A stretch of DNA of 64,000 nt. It comes from Pedobacter suwonensis (GTDB lineage Bacteria; Bacteroidota; Bacteroidia; Sphingobacteriales; Sphingobacteriaceae). The translations under genes and the position numbers were made by a program. Numbering within the stretch: the stretch's first letter is position 1; the number at the start of each line of letters is the position of its first letter. Location of the stretch: NCBI RefSeq assembly GCF_900111825.1, contig NZ_FOJM01000007.1, positions 62,001 to 126,000 on the forward strand. Direction: 5' to 3'. Shown piece by piece: positions 43,474 through 53,288 of this stretch. The notes below the pieces were generated by a model. That model saw only the letters and a program-made list of their open reading frames with translations. It was not told the origin of the DNA and made no database searches.

Positions 43474-44205
43474 CTATACTTTTCTTACGCTACCCGAGCC
43501 AATAACTGTTTTGTCTACAGTAGGATTACCAGTATAGTTAACGCTTCCTGATCCGCTAATTACAGCCCTGATGCTTTCGCTAACTGCAATGTTCACCGTT
43601 CCTGAACCGCTAATGGTACTGGTTAATGTTTTTGTAGAAAAAGATTTACCAGCAAAAGTGCCAGAACTGCTGATTACTACTTTTGAGTGGTCTGCACCAC
43701 CTGTAATATTGATTGATCCTGAGCCGCTGATTACACCACTATAATTATCTACATCTGCTGTTGCCTTAATATTTCCAGAACCACTAACGGTTGTTGTTAG
43801 GCTTCCTGTGCTGATTTTTCCATTTACGACTAAACTTCCATCACCGCTAACCGTTAAACTTGCTAACTCTTTTGCTGATACATAAGCCGTTATTTTTTTG
43901 CCTTCGTATTTTCTAGACCAACTGGTGATGCTGGTTTGCGGACGGATAACTAAAATATTGCTTTTAACTTCGGTAACAATTGTGGCCAGTGCTTCCGCAT
44001 CACCTTCTAAACGGCAGCTTTCGTTGTTCCCGAAAGTTACAATTACATTGATAGGGCCTGCTACAGCAACACCATTAAAATTTTTCACAACTCTTTCGTC
44101 GCTGTTATTTTTAGAAGCGTTGATGCTGATCTGATCTTTTGCAATGGCATTAAGGCTAAAGCTTAATGTTAAAGAGGCTAATAATATGGCGAATACTTTT
44201 TTCAT
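43474..44205 (-). CDS. Head GIN domain (DUF2807) secreted protein
   Basis: A 243-residue protein with a signal peptide (MKKVFAILLASLTLSFSLNA). The body is a right-handed beta-helix of repeated short units, with VSGDGSLVVNGKISTGSL, VSGSGNIKATADV, ISGSGSINITGGA and ISGSGTVNIAVSESIRA; each turn has a GSGS/GSGT motif. This is the DUF2807 auto-transporter adhesin-like head domain. Envelope location; function unknown. Own unit. Confidence 0.9.
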   Translation of the reverse strand: MKKVFAILLASLTLSFSLNAIAKDQISINASKNNSDERVVKNFNGVAVAGPINVIVTFGNNESCRLEGDAEALATIVTEVKSNILVIRPQTSITSWSRKYEGKKITAYVSAKELASLTVSGDGSLVVNGKISTGSLTTTVSGSGNIKATADVDNYSGVISGSGSINITGGADHSKVVISSSGTFAGKSFSTKTLTSTISGSGTVNIAVSESIRAVISGSGSVNYTGNPTVDKTVIGSGSVRKV

Positions 44206-44357
44206 GGTTATAGATTTTGTTTTTTTAGATAAATAATGAGCTTTTTCTATAAGACGTTGGTTTTTTCAAAAAGTTGCGTAACACGAAATTTAATTCTCTC
44301 TATCAGTAATTTCTATTTTGCCTAAAGGAAGAAGTCAAAACTTGACTTCTTTGAGAT

Positions 44358-46013
44358 CTAACCCGATTTTTTTGTATTGATATAAAACAATGGATCGTGT
44401 TTAAAATTATCTGCATTTATGCCGGCATCTACTTTAATGGTTTGCCAATCATTGGTTGGTTTAATTAAAGTATACGCACCTGCTTTTAAGGTTACCCGTA
44501 CGGGCATATCGAAGCCCTTAACATCAGTTAACCAACGATAGGACAGGACACCATTACTGATTTTATATTCCAGAACAGGTGGCTTGGTATGGCGAAGATA
44601 CTGATCGAAAATTTTATCTAATTTTAAGCCGCTCTGTTTGGCAATGTAATTTTCAACCTGCGCAGTAGTTACTGTCTGATGATAAAAGGTTTTGTTCAAC
44701 CCGCGGAGAATCTGTCTGAATTTTTCATCATTATTAATAAGCTGTCGGATGATACTTGCCAGATTTGCACCTTTCGGATACATATCGCCTGAACCTTCTT
44801 TGTTTACATTATAAGGACCGATTAAAGGTATATCATTCTGAATAATTTTCTGTAGCCCGATTACATATTCTTCAGCAGCAACTTTACTTTCGTTACATTC
44901 TGTAAACAATACTTCCGAATAATTGGTAAAACCTTCGTGGATCCACATATCGGCGATATCTTTTGCAGTAATATTATTCCCGAACCACTCGTGGCCGCTC
45001 TCATGAATGGTGATAAAATCCCATTTCAGGCCATGTCCGGTTCCGCTTAAATCTTTACCTAAATAACCTGGTTTAAACTGATTGCCGTAAGCAACCGCAC
45101 TTTGATGTTCCATGCCTAAATGCGGTGCCTGAACCAGTTTGTAGCCATCTTTATACCACGGATAAGGACCAAACCAATATTCGAAACATTTAAGCATCGG
45201 TTTAACATCGGCGTCCCAATGAGGGCGTGCTTTGGCGCTGTCTGTTTGTAGTGCCCAATAGTCAATGCTGAGTTTCCCATTTTCGCCATCATAACTATCC
45301 CGCCAATGGGCATATTTACCAATGTAAAACGTAACATCGTAGTTATTGATGGGGTTGGAAACAAACCAATTGTATTGTTTGTGACCATCGGGTAGATTTA
45401 CCGTATTTCTTAATCTTCCGTTGGATATTTCCTGTAAAGTTTTAGGAACAGTAATGCTGATGAGCATACTGTCTACCTCATCACTCTGGTGGTCTTTATT
45501 GGGCCACCATACGCTTGCACCTAAACCCTGGCAGGCTACAGAAACGAAAGGATTGCCAGCAACATCTTTTTTAAAGATAAAACCACCATCCCAGGGCGGC
45601 GTTTTTGCTACTAATGGATTACCGGAATAGAAAACGGTAAATTTATCTTTGCTTCCTTTCTTTACCGGTTTAGGAAAGGTTACAAAAACAGCATTGTATT
45701 CTCGGGTAAAAGGTAAATCAGTACCCTTATACACTACTTTGTCTACTTTGAGGTTATCAAAAAGATCAAACTGCAGTTTAGTGAAATCCTGTGTAGCGGT
45801 AAATGCAAATTCGTTGCTTCCGACAATTGATTTCTGATCGATATCGATTTTTACGTCCAGGTGGTAATAGTTGATATCGTAACAAGTGCGTAAAGGAGTA
45901 AGTGTTCCACGCAGACTATCGGCCCGTGAATTGATTTGGTTTTTGCCTAGCAGTTGTGCCTGTGCAGTTGGAATACTAAACGCAAGTGCGAAAAGGATAA
46001 ATAGTTTTTTCAT
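44358..46013 (-). CDS. M1 family aminopeptidase-like metallopeptidase
   Basis: A 551-residue protein with a signal peptide (residues 1-19, MKKLFILFALAFSIPTAQA). The zinc motif HESGHEWFGNN with the third ligand Glu in MWIHEGFTNYSEV (18 residues later) identifies M1. The N-terminal beta domain begins YDINYYHLDVKID. It should be periplasmic and cleave N-terminal residues of peptides. It is the third gene after two CocE/NonD hydrolases on the same strand, at 118 nt, which suggests a shared peptide-processing role. Confidence 0.92.
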   Translation of the reverse strand: MKKLFILFALAFSIPTAQAQLLGKNQINSRADSLRGTLTPLRTCYDINYYHLDVKIDIDQKSIVGSNEFAFTATQDFTKLQFDLFDNLKVDKVVYKGTDLPFTREYNAVFVTFPKPVKKGSKDKFTVFYSGNPLVAKTPPWDGGFIFKKDVAGNPFVSVACQGLGASVWWPNKDHQSDEVDSMLISITVPKTLQEISNGRLRNTVNLPDGHKQYNWFVSNPINNYDVTFYIGKYAHWRDSYDGENGKLSIDYWALQTDSAKARPHWDADVKPMLKCFEYWFGPYPWYKDGYKLVQAPHLGMEHQSAVAYGNQFKPGYLGKDLSGTGHGLKWDFITIHESGHEWFGNNITAKDIADMWIHEGFTNYSEVLFTECNESKVAAEEYVIGLQKIIQNDIPLIGPYNVNKEGSGDMYPKGANLASIIRQLINNDEKFRQILRGLNKTFYHQTVTTAQVENYIAKQSGLKLDKIFDQYLRHTKPPVLEYKISNGVLSYRWLTDVKGFDMPVRVTLKAGAYTLIKPTNDWQTIKVDAGINADNFKHDPLFYINTKKSG

Positions 46014-46092
46014 TGTTGTTTGACTAGTGCTTTAGGCACGTAGCGATACGAACCGAAGCAGGAAAGATTTTATTAATCGTTAAAAACGAATG

Positions 46093-46129
46093 GTTATTAC
46101 ACGCTCGTCAGAGACGAGCGTGTAATAAC
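46093..46129. repeat. Perfect 17-bp hairpin
   Basis: GTTATTACACGCTCGTC, AGA, then its exact reverse complement. It lies just after the stop of the CocE-like gene at 46132; it has no T run, so it is not a standard terminator. Confidence 0.65.
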
Positions 46130-46131
46130 GC

Positions 46132-47997
46132 TTATTTAATGACGTCAACTTCGATAAAACTGTCGTTAAAAACAGTTTGCGTGGCTTTAATATAATCTGC
46201 TTCAGTAGCCTTATAAGGATTCTCTACAAATTTTTGCGGATTACGGGCAAATAGCGGAAAAGCGGTACTTTGTACCTGAACCATAATTCTATGTCCCTTT
46301 TTAAAGGTGTGTAATACGTCCTGCAATTTAAAATTTACGCCAGTTTTTTGATTGGCCACCAAGGCTTCTGGTTTTTCAAAGCTGTTGCGGAAACGGGCGG
46401 GCATCACTTCCGAACGTACCATTTGCCAATAATTGCTCAGGGTGATATTTTTATTTGGCATATAAGGATTGTTCGGCTCATCGGCCGGATATACATCGAT
46501 CAGTTTTACGATAAAATCTGCATCGGTACCAGTAGTGGCTATTTTAAGGTGCGACATGATTTCGCCACCCAAAGTAATGTCGTTATCTAATATATCGGTT
46601 TGGTAAACCAGTACATCTGGTCTCCTGCCCGCAAAACGCTGGTCTTCACTCATGTAATTATGCGGCGTAAAACCTAGGGTAGTGGTTAAATCTTCCGTGT
46701 AAGGAACTGGTTTTAAAGGATCGCTGATGTAATTTACTGAGCCGGGCGATTGGGGAGCGGTCATACTTAATTTTCCATCTGCACCCAAGTATAATTTTTG
46801 TTTGCTTGCTTTTTCTGTTGGCCATTGATCAAAGGTTTCCCATTGTTTTTTACCGGTATCGAACATATAAGCTTCTGGCAAACCGCTGTTTTTATCACCA
46901 TTGCCTTTTAAGAAGTGGTTAAAAAATTTGGCTTCAATTTCTTTCTGGTAAAAAGTAGCAATGCTATCGCCAAAAAATACGTTGCTATGCATGGTGTGGC
47001 CAGTTTCGCGGCTCCATCTGCCATGTCCGAATGGCCCCATCACGATGGTATTATAAGCATTTGGATTTTTCTTTTCGATGGTTTTATATATGTTCAGAGG
47101 GCCTGATAAATCTTCCGCATCGTACCAGCCGCCCACTACCATCACCGCCGGTTTAATGGCACCATAATGTTTTAGCAGACCACGTTTTTGCCAAAATTCA
47201 TCGTAGTTTGGATGGTTAACGGTTTCCTGCCAGAAGAAATTGTTTTTATAATACTTATCGGCATTAGTTAATGGGCCGAGATCCAGCGCAAATTGATAGC
47301 CATCTTTGGTTTTTGGTAAAATCATCTGGTTATTGTACCAAGGTTTTGAGGTTGTATCCGTTTTTTGTACACCAAATACCGGGAAAGTAAAGAAGTAGCT
47401 TTGTAAAAATGATCCATTATGGTGAAAATCATCAAAAAAGAAATCGGAAATGGGCGCCTGTGGTGATGATGCCTTTAACGCAGGGTGATTACTTAAAATC
47501 CCCGCTGCGGTATAAAAGCCAGGATAAGAAATACCCCATTGGCCTACTTTACCATTATTATTAGCCACATTTTTGACTAACCAATCAATGGTATCATAAG
47601 TATCAGAACCTTCATCCACATCTTTCTTCGATTTTTTATTGTCGATAACCGGCGTCATATTGGTCCAGGTGCCTTCACTTTTCCAGCGTCCGCGTACATC
47701 CTGCATCACTACAATATAACCTTCTTTCATCATCAGATCGGACGGCCCTAAACGTGCCGGGAATTTATCTTCGCCATAAGGGGCAACACTGTAGCAGGTA
47801 CGCTGCATAATCATCGGATACTTTTTATCCTTTGATGCATCTTTTGGCGTATAAATGGCTGTAAAAAGTTTAGTGCCATCGCGCATAGGGATATACACCT
47901 CTTTTTTGGTATAGTTTGTTTTTGGGTATCCTGTATCGCTTTGTGCGAAAGCTGTGGATGCCGAAAGCAGGATAAGGATTAGTTTTAAGTATTTCAT
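46132..47997 (-). CDS. CocE/NonD family hydrolase (copy 2)
   Basis: A 621-residue secreted alpha/beta-hydrolase of the CocE/NonD (X-Pro dipeptidyl-peptidase) group. Signal peptide MKYLKLILILLSASTAFAQ. The nucleophile Ser157 is in VGQWGISYPGFYTA; VVGGWYDAEDLSGPL carries the Asp and GPFGHGRW the His. The C-terminal jelly-roll part has the ALVANQKTGVNFKLQDV stretch. Such enzymes include alpha-amino acid ester hydrolases and X-Pro dipeptidyl-peptidases. It is a clear paralog of the gene at 48074, directly upstream. Confidence 0.9.
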   Translation of the reverse strand: MKYLKLILILLSASTAFAQSDTGYPKTNYTKKEVYIPMRDGTKLFTAIYTPKDASKDKKYPMIMQRTCYSVAPYGEDKFPARLGPSDLMMKEGYIVVMQDVRGRWKSEGTWTNMTPVIDNKKSKKDVDEGSDTYDTIDWLVKNVANNNGKVGQWGISYPGFYTAAGILSNHPALKASSPQAPISDFFFDDFHHNGSFLQSYFFTFPVFGVQKTDTTSKPWYNNQMILPKTKDGYQFALDLGPLTNADKYYKNNFFWQETVNHPNYDEFWQKRGLLKHYGAIKPAVMVVGGWYDAEDLSGPLNIYKTIEKKNPNAYNTIVMGPFGHGRWSRETGHTMHSNVFFGDSIATFYQKEIEAKFFNHFLKGNGDKNSGLPEAYMFDTGKKQWETFDQWPTEKASKQKLYLGADGKLSMTAPQSPGSVNYISDPLKPVPYTEDLTTTLGFTPHNYMSEDQRFAGRRPDVLVYQTDILDNDITLGGEIMSHLKIATTGTDADFIVKLIDVYPADEPNNPYMPNKNITLSNYWQMVRSEVMPARFRNSFEKPEALVANQKTGVNFKLQDVLHTFKKGHRIMVQVQSTAFPLFARNPQKFVENPYKATEADYIKATQTVFNDSFIEVDVIK

Positions 47998-48073
47998 TTT
48001 TTAAGGATAAGTAAGTTGTTTTGTGTTTCGTTTCATGGCGCACGAACCAAGGCATTGGTGATACGTAACGGCT

Positions 48074-49945
48074 TTATTTTAATACAGAAACGGTAAGGAA
48101 AGAACTGTTATGTACATCGTGATAAATTCTGTGTGTTGCTTTTTGAAAGTCCTGTGGTTCGGCCTGATAAATATCCATAAATTTCTGCGGATTCCGATCG
48201 GCCAAAGGAAACCATGAATTTTGGATCTGGATCATAATTTTATGTCCTTTTTTAAAGGTATGCGCGATATCTGGCAGTGGATAATTTACTTTTGTAATCT
48301 GGCCGGGAACAAATGCTTCAGGTTTTTCGAAACTGTTTCGGTATTTTCCGCGCATAATTTCTCCGCGCACCAACATTTCGTAACCGCCCATAATTAAGTT
48401 TTTGGGATTCGGTACCGGGTTTGGTGCATCTTCAGGATAAACATCAATCAATTTAACTACATAATCGGCATCGGTACCGGTAGTAGAAACCACCAGATTG
48501 GCCAGTATTGGTCCGGTTAGGGTAATATCTTCGGTTAAGGCATCAGTCTGATAAGTTTTAACATCGGGGCGGCGGGCTGCAAAACGCTGATCGTCTATCA
48601 TGTATTCCCGGGTACGTCTGGCCTGAATACCATCCTGGTAAGGAACAGGATGATTTGGATCGCTCACATATTCATCCCAGCTATCGGTTCTGCCTACTTT
48701 ATCGAAACTGAGCTTTCCGTTGGGCTGTAAATACAGATTCCTGCTTTCTACTTCTTGTGGCGGCCAGGTGCTGAATTTTTTCCATTCGTTACTGCCGGTT
48801 ACAAAAATATTGGCTTCTGCCGCATTAAAATCTCCCTCACCTTTTAAATAATGTTTAAAAAAAGGTAATTCATACTGCTGTTGATAATCAATACTGGTGG
48901 TTTTTCCAAAGTTGATATCGCCCAAAAAGGAGCCATCACTACGTACCCAGCCACCATGGAACCAAGGTCCCGCGACAAGGATATTGTTGGCACCCGGGTT
49001 TTGTTTTTCAATAGCTTTGTAAGTGTCAAAAGTGCCATAAGCATCTTCGGCATCGAAAAAGCCCCCCACCACCATTACTACAGGTTTAACCTGAGTTAAG
49101 TGAGGTGTAATTAAACGTGCTTTCCAGAAGGTATCTAAATTTGGATGTTTAAATAAATCGTTCCAGAATCTGATACTATCTGCAAAATAACGTTCTTTTA
49201 AATTTTTGACAGATCCGGCTTCTAAATAAAAGCGATAATTATCCTGAATAGGAAACTGAAAACCTTTAGGCCCTTTATCTGGTGTAATCGGTTTTGGTCT
49301 CGGGACACCAAAACTGCTCATAAAACTGAAAGCATCCATCAGAAATAATGTGCCGCGGTGGTGGAAATCGTCACCCATAAACCAATCGGTAACGGGTGCC
49401 TGAGGAGAAACAGCCTTTAATGCCGGGTGAGCATTTGGCAATGAGGCGGTAGAATAAAAACCAGGATACGAAATACCATAAATACCAGCATTTCCGTTGT
49501 TTCCTTTTACGTTTTTAACCAACCAATCGATAGTATCATAAGTATCCGTACTTTCATCAATCGCTGTTTTAGATTTTTTACCAGTCAGTTGTGGACGGAT
49601 GTCGGCAAAAGTACCCTCACTCATCCAGCGGCCCCGCACATCCTGGTAAACAAAAATAAATCCTTCGCGCATCATGGCCGGAAAATTCCCTAGGCTAAGC
49701 TTATATTTATCTTCGCCATATGGGGCAACAGTATAAGGTGTACGGTTGATCAGAAACGGGTATTTTTTGGATTGGTTTTTCGGTATGTATATGGAGGTGA
49801 ATAGCTTTATTCCATCGCGCATAGGGATCTGGCGTTCTATTTTGATATAGTTTTCTCTCACGTAAGCCGAATCGGTTTGTTGAGCCGTTAATTCACTGGA
49901 AATAAACAGGCAAAATAAAAGGCTGAAAACTTTGGTAAGGTTCAT
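48074..49945 (-). CDS. CocE/NonD family hydrolase (copy 1)
   Basis: A 623-residue secreted hydrolase of the same family. Signal peptide MNLTKVFSLLFCLFISSELTA. The nucleophile is in GIYGISYPGFYSTA, the Asp in VVGGFFDAEDAYGTF and the His in GPWFHGGW. Paralogous to the next gene over the whole length, with about half of the residues alike by eye. The two tandem copies precede an M1 peptidase and are probably one unit. Substrate unknown. Tandem duplication is the likely origin. Confidence 0.9.
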   Translation of the reverse strand: MNLTKVFSLLFCLFISSELTAQQTDSAYVRENYIKIERQIPMRDGIKLFTSIYIPKNQSKKYPFLINRTPYTVAPYGEDKYKLSLGNFPAMMREGFIFVYQDVRGRWMSEGTFADIRPQLTGKKSKTAIDESTDTYDTIDWLVKNVKGNNGNAGIYGISYPGFYSTASLPNAHPALKAVSPQAPVTDWFMGDDFHHRGTLFLMDAFSFMSSFGVPRPKPITPDKGPKGFQFPIQDNYRFYLEAGSVKNLKERYFADSIRFWNDLFKHPNLDTFWKARLITPHLTQVKPVVMVVGGFFDAEDAYGTFDTYKAIEKQNPGANNILVAGPWFHGGWVRSDGSFLGDINFGKTTSIDYQQQYELPFFKHYLKGEGDFNAAEANIFVTGSNEWKKFSTWPPQEVESRNLYLQPNGKLSFDKVGRTDSWDEYVSDPNHPVPYQDGIQARRTREYMIDDQRFAARRPDVKTYQTDALTEDITLTGPILANLVVSTTGTDADYVVKLIDVYPEDAPNPVPNPKNLIMGGYEMLVRGEIMRGKYRNSFEKPEAFVPGQITKVNYPLPDIAHTFKKGHKIMIQIQNSWFPLADRNPQKFMDIYQAEPQDFQKATHRIYHDVHNSSFLTVSVLK

Positions 49946-50291
49946 TTGAGCTGGCTTTTAGGAATAAAATTTAAATATAGGTGATTAACGATTGATAAGA
50001 AAAATATAGCGCGTAAAAGGTTTGTTAGCATGGGAGAGGGAATGAGGTATGATGGAAAATGGAAGAGTCCGAAAGTAGGAAGACCAGGGGCAGAGGTATG
50101 GTATGCAAGAGAGTTTTGCATTTTTATGGTCGATAGTCTAAAATGGATGAGGCATTCTTTTGTATTGCGTATTTTTTATAGCTTAACCTTCTATTCGTCA
50201 TTACTTTATCAAAATTTAGTTAAATGTGCTTCAAGGATAATCTTTTATGCGTTTTTACCGTCATATAGTTCATTGACTTAAACACAAAAAA
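49946..50291. other. Intergenic gap, nothing clear
   Basis: I see no convincing gene or repeat. The plus-strand frame at 50030-50281 has no family likeness. The gap holds the divergent promoters of the CocE-like and DUF6515 genes, but no TAnnTTTG with a -33 was identified. Confidence 0.5.
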
Positions 50292-51119
50292 ATGAATGGG
50301 TTATTCAATAAAGTATTGGTTGTTTTCGCTGCAGCAGCGATGATAACAACCTGGAGTATCGAAAGTGTTTCTGCACAGCGGCCAAGCAGGAGCGGAGGCG
50401 GTGCTTCTTTCGGCGGCGGCAGATCCGGCTCAGTTGGCTCATCACGAGGTGGTGGATTTTCCCATCAGCCAACTTTGCGCGGACCAGGCAGAGGTGGTTT
50501 TTCTACCGGTGTCCGCTCTGGCAGATCAAGTTACAGTTATTACAGACCGGGTTATCGGATGGGCTATGGAAGGCCATATTATGGTTACAGAGTAGGTTTC
50601 GGGAGACCTTATTACAGACCATACTACAATTATTACAGTTTTTACAGACCGTTTTTAGGTGTGAGGATTAATGTATTACCCTATGGTTATTATCCTTTCT
50701 GGTATGGGCCAACCCAATTCTATTATTCCGGTGGATTGTTTTATCAACAAAATAATGATCAATACGAAGTGGTCACACCACCAGTTGGTGCCGAAGTTCC
50801 AAATTTACCTTCGGATGCAAACCGGGTAACCATTAACGGAGTTGATTATTACGAATACAAAGGAGTTTATTACACCCAAAAGGAAAATGCTGAAGGTAAA
50901 ACCGTATATGTGGTGGCTGGCAAAGATGGCGTTTTAAATACCGCAAATGGCCTGGCTAATACGCATAATATTGGCGATATTATTGACCAATTGCCTGAAG
51001 GGTGCAGAGAGGTGACCATTAAAAATGAAAAATATTTTGTCTCGCCTGATGATGTGTATTATGAAGAGGTAGTTGATGGAAATAACATTACTTACCGCGT
51101 AATCGGTAAGTTGTTTTAG
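50292..51119 (+). CDS. DUF6515 family secreted protein
   Basis: A 275-residue protein with a signal-like N-terminus (MNGLFNKVLVVFAAAAMITT), then a Gly/Ser/Arg-rich region (residues 30-70), then a Tyr/Gly/Arg-rich segment with repeats such as YGRPYYGYR and GRPYYRPYYN, followed by the DUF6515 part with PYGYYPFWYG and VTINGVDYYEYKGVYY. Probably an envelope or surface protein; the Tyr/Gly-rich part may be a disordered adhesive-like region. The function is unknown. Confidence 0.88.
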   Translation: MNGLFNKVLVVFAAAAMITTWSIESVSAQRPSRSGGGASFGGGRSGSVGSSRGGGFSHQPTLRGPGRGGFSTGVRSGRSSYSYYRPGYRMGYGRPYYGYRVGFGRPYYRPYYNYYSFYRPFLGVRINVLPYGYYPFWYGPTQFYYSGGLFYQQNNDQYEVVTPPVGAEVPNLPSDANRVTINGVDYYEYKGVYYTQKENAEGKTVYVVAGKDGVLNTANGLANTHNIGDIIDQLPEGCREVTIKNEKYFVSPDDVYYEEVVDGNNITYRVIGKLF

Positions 51120-51125
51120 CAGTTC

Positions 51126-51172
51126 AGAGTTGTCAACTTTCCGTCCGTCCGGATATTAAAGTTGACAACTCT
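51126..51172. repeat. Perfect 15-bp inverted repeat
   Basis: AGAGTTGTCAACTTT and its exact reverse complement, with a 17-nt loop, just after DUF6515. A second copy with the same end sequence is at 58780-58826. Confidence 0.75.
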
Positions 51173-51368
51173 TTGGTTTTGCAAGTATTTAATGTGCAGT
51201 CGGATGTTACCATCCGATTGTTTTGTTTTGAAAAGAAGGCTTAATTGCAAGTTTCTATCATTATAATTATGTGTGTCAGCTGATAACAGCTAACACCACA
51301 AAATAGATTATTCCGTACCCATCTTAGCCTCCGTGGCAAAAATTATAAATTGTTGCACATAAAAAACA

Positions 51369-51376
51369 TATTTTTG
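51369..51376 (+). promoter_or_regulatory. Possible -7 box of the phytase-like gene
   Basis: TATTTTTG, 18 nt before the TTG at 51395, which leaves a short leader. It supports the internal TTG as the start. Confidence 0.4.
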
Positions 51377-51394
51377 CAAACTAAACATTTCGAT

Positions 51395-52555
51395 TTGAAA
51401 TTCATACAGCGATACTTCATCATCTATGCTCTTTTTGCTATTATTCTCTCTTCCTGTTCGGTAACTAAGCATGTTAAAATTAAACAGGATGAGGCTAATA
51501 TTTCAGCTATAAAGTTTTTGGATGAATATGTCATGCCCTTAAACCCTGTTTTTCAAAATACGGTTGTTGGTGGTTTATCGGGGATTGATTATGATGTAAA
51601 ACAGAACCAATATTATATGATCAGTGATGATCCGTCGCAATTTAGTCCAGCGAGGATTTACATCGCAAAGATCGATCTCAAAGAAAATAAAATAGATACC
51701 ATCCGGATTACGGGAGTTAATTTTCTTTTACAGGAAAATGGGAGCCAATACCCCAAATACGGCACAGATAAAAGCGTGAAGCCAGATGGAGAAGCTGTTC
51801 GTTATAATCCGGTTGCGAAACAACTGATCTGGAGCAGTGAAGGCGAAAGATTGTTTAAAAATGGTGATACGACCATTGTTCAGCCCGGTTTAACTTTTAT
51901 TTCTACAGCCGGTAAATTTTTGGATAACCTTCCGTTGCCGGAAGGTTTTCATTTTACAAAAACGCAGAGTGGCCCACGGAAAAATGCTTTGTTTGAAGGC
52001 CTGACTTATGCGGATGATTACAGAGCTTTATATGCCAGTTTAGAAGAACCACTTTACCAGGATGGTCCTCAGGCCGCTTTTGGATATGATAAGGCTTTAA
52101 CAAGGATTTTAAAGTTTGATATGGCGACTAAAAAGAATGTTGCGCAATATGCCTACAACCTTGGCGCTTTACCTGTTAAGCCTACTGTAGATAATGATTG
52201 GAATGTGAATGGGATTTCCGAAATACTGGCCGTTAACCATCACACGCTTCTGGTATTAGAGAGGGCCTGGGCAAAAGGCCATGATGACCATACTTTTTTA
52301 AAACTTTACCTCGTTGATCTGAATGGTGCAGAAAATGAAATTGATAATCCATCTTTCGCAAAAAATCCACCGAAGCCGCTCAGCAAAAAACTACTTTTCG
52401 ATTTTGATACCTTAAATATGCACATTGATAACGTTGAAGGGGTAACTTTTGGGCCGAAACTTGCAAACGGACACCGTTCTTTGATATTTTGTGTAGATAA
52501 TAATTTCAGTAAAACGCAGTTGCAACAGTTTTTCCTTTTCGAGATTATCCCGTAA
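51395..52555 (+). CDS. Phytase-like (esterase-like) lipoprotein
   Basis: A 386-residue protein. Starting at the TTG codon 51395 gives a canonical lipoprotein signal ending FAIILSSC; a TTG at 51350 is upstream of the likely promoter. Beyond the signal, VVGGLSGIDYDVKQNQYYMI, PDGEAVRYNPVAKQLIW and FEGLTYADDYRALYAS match the esterase-like-activity-of-phytase family. The beta-propeller-like body ends FLFEIIP. The protein is probably anchored in the envelope. The substrate is unknown. The following HAD gene starts 23 nt later. Confidence 0.82.
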   Translation: MKFIQRYFIIYALFAIILSSCSVTKHVKIKQDEANISAIKFLDEYVMPLNPVFQNTVVGGLSGIDYDVKQNQYYMISDDPSQFSPARIYIAKIDLKENKIDTIRITGVNFLLQENGSQYPKYGTDKSVKPDGEAVRYNPVAKQLIWSSEGERLFKNGDTTIVQPGLTFISTAGKFLDNLPLPEGFHFTKTQSGPRKNALFEGLTYADDYRALYASLEEPLYQDGPQAAFGYDKALTRILKFDMATKKNVAQYAYNLGALPVKPTVDNDWNVNGISEILAVNHHTLLVLERAWAKGHDDHTFLKLYLVDLNGAENEIDNPSFAKNPPKPLSKKLLFDFDTLNMHIDNVEGVTFGPKLANGHRSLIFCVDNNFSKTQLQQFFLFEIIP

Positions 52556-52578
52556 ACCAATTCAGTTAAAAATTTATA

Positions 52579-53244
52579 ATGAGTAAAATAAAAGCCCTGC
52601 TTTTCGATTTAGATGGTACATTGATTGATTCCGAAAAGTTTCATTTTGATTGCTGGAATACCTTTTTAGAACCCTATAATGTACATATCGAATTTAAAGA
52701 TTGGCTAAGTAATTATGCTGGGATTCCGCTGCCGAAAAATGCAAAAACGATTATAGATCGCTATAAAATTGATGAAGATTTAGCCAGCTTTATTGAAAGA
52801 AGAGAAAAGATAACCTTTGATGGTTTTAGAACAACCGATATAGCCTTAATGCCTTATGCCTTAGAGTTTGTGCAATTCGCTTACGAGAAAGGACTTACGC
52901 TTGCAGTGGTTACGGCCAGTCCGAAGATTGATGTGGAAGCTGTTTTCGAGCGCAATGGTTTGGCCAGATATTTTAGTCTGTTTATCACCCGAACAGATGT
53001 AAGCAAATCTAAACCCGATCCCGAAAGTTATAACCTTTGTGTGGAACGCCTGGGCTTAGCTAAAGAAGAATGCATCGTTTTTGAAGATACCTTAAATGGG
53101 GTTAAATCTGCCCTGGCCGCCGGTATTACCTGTTATGCTATACAAAATAATGTGCGTGCACATCAAAAACTAAAAATAGCCGATGAGCTTTTTCTCAGTT
53201 TTTCGAATGCCAAAGCATTTATGTTACATAAGGAACTAATCTAG
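52579..53244 (+). CDS. HAD-superfamily phosphatase (beta-PGM-like)
   Basis: A 221-residue HAD hydrolase with the DxDGT motif as LLFDLDGTLIDSEKFHFD at residues 7-24, a small cap domain, the Thr motif TLAVVTASPK near residue 114, the Lys of motif III near SKSKPDPESYNL and the motif IV EDTLNGVKSALAAG. It belongs to the beta-phosphoglucomutase/phosphatase-like group, which acts on sugar phosphates; the substrate is unknown. Same strand as the phytase-like gene, 23 nt after it. Confidence 0.9.
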   Translation: MSKIKALLFDLDGTLIDSEKFHFDCWNTFLEPYNVHIEFKDWLSNYAGIPLPKNAKTIIDRYKIDEDLASFIERREKITFDGFRTTDIALMPYALEFVQFAYEKGLTLAVVTASPKIDVEAVFERNGLARYFSLFITRTDVSKSKPDPESYNLCVERLGLAKEECIVFEDTLNGVKSALAAGITCYAIQNNVRAHQKLKIADELFLSFSNAKAFMLHKELI

Positions 53245-53288
53245 TTCTCCAAAATTAACTAGCTTAGTAATAAGCAACGGGATTTAAT

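Noticed and set aside
50030..50281. Plus-strand frame of 83 residues in the gap before DUF6515
   Set aside because: No family likeness, no signal peptide, and composition unlike neighbouring genes; probably chance.
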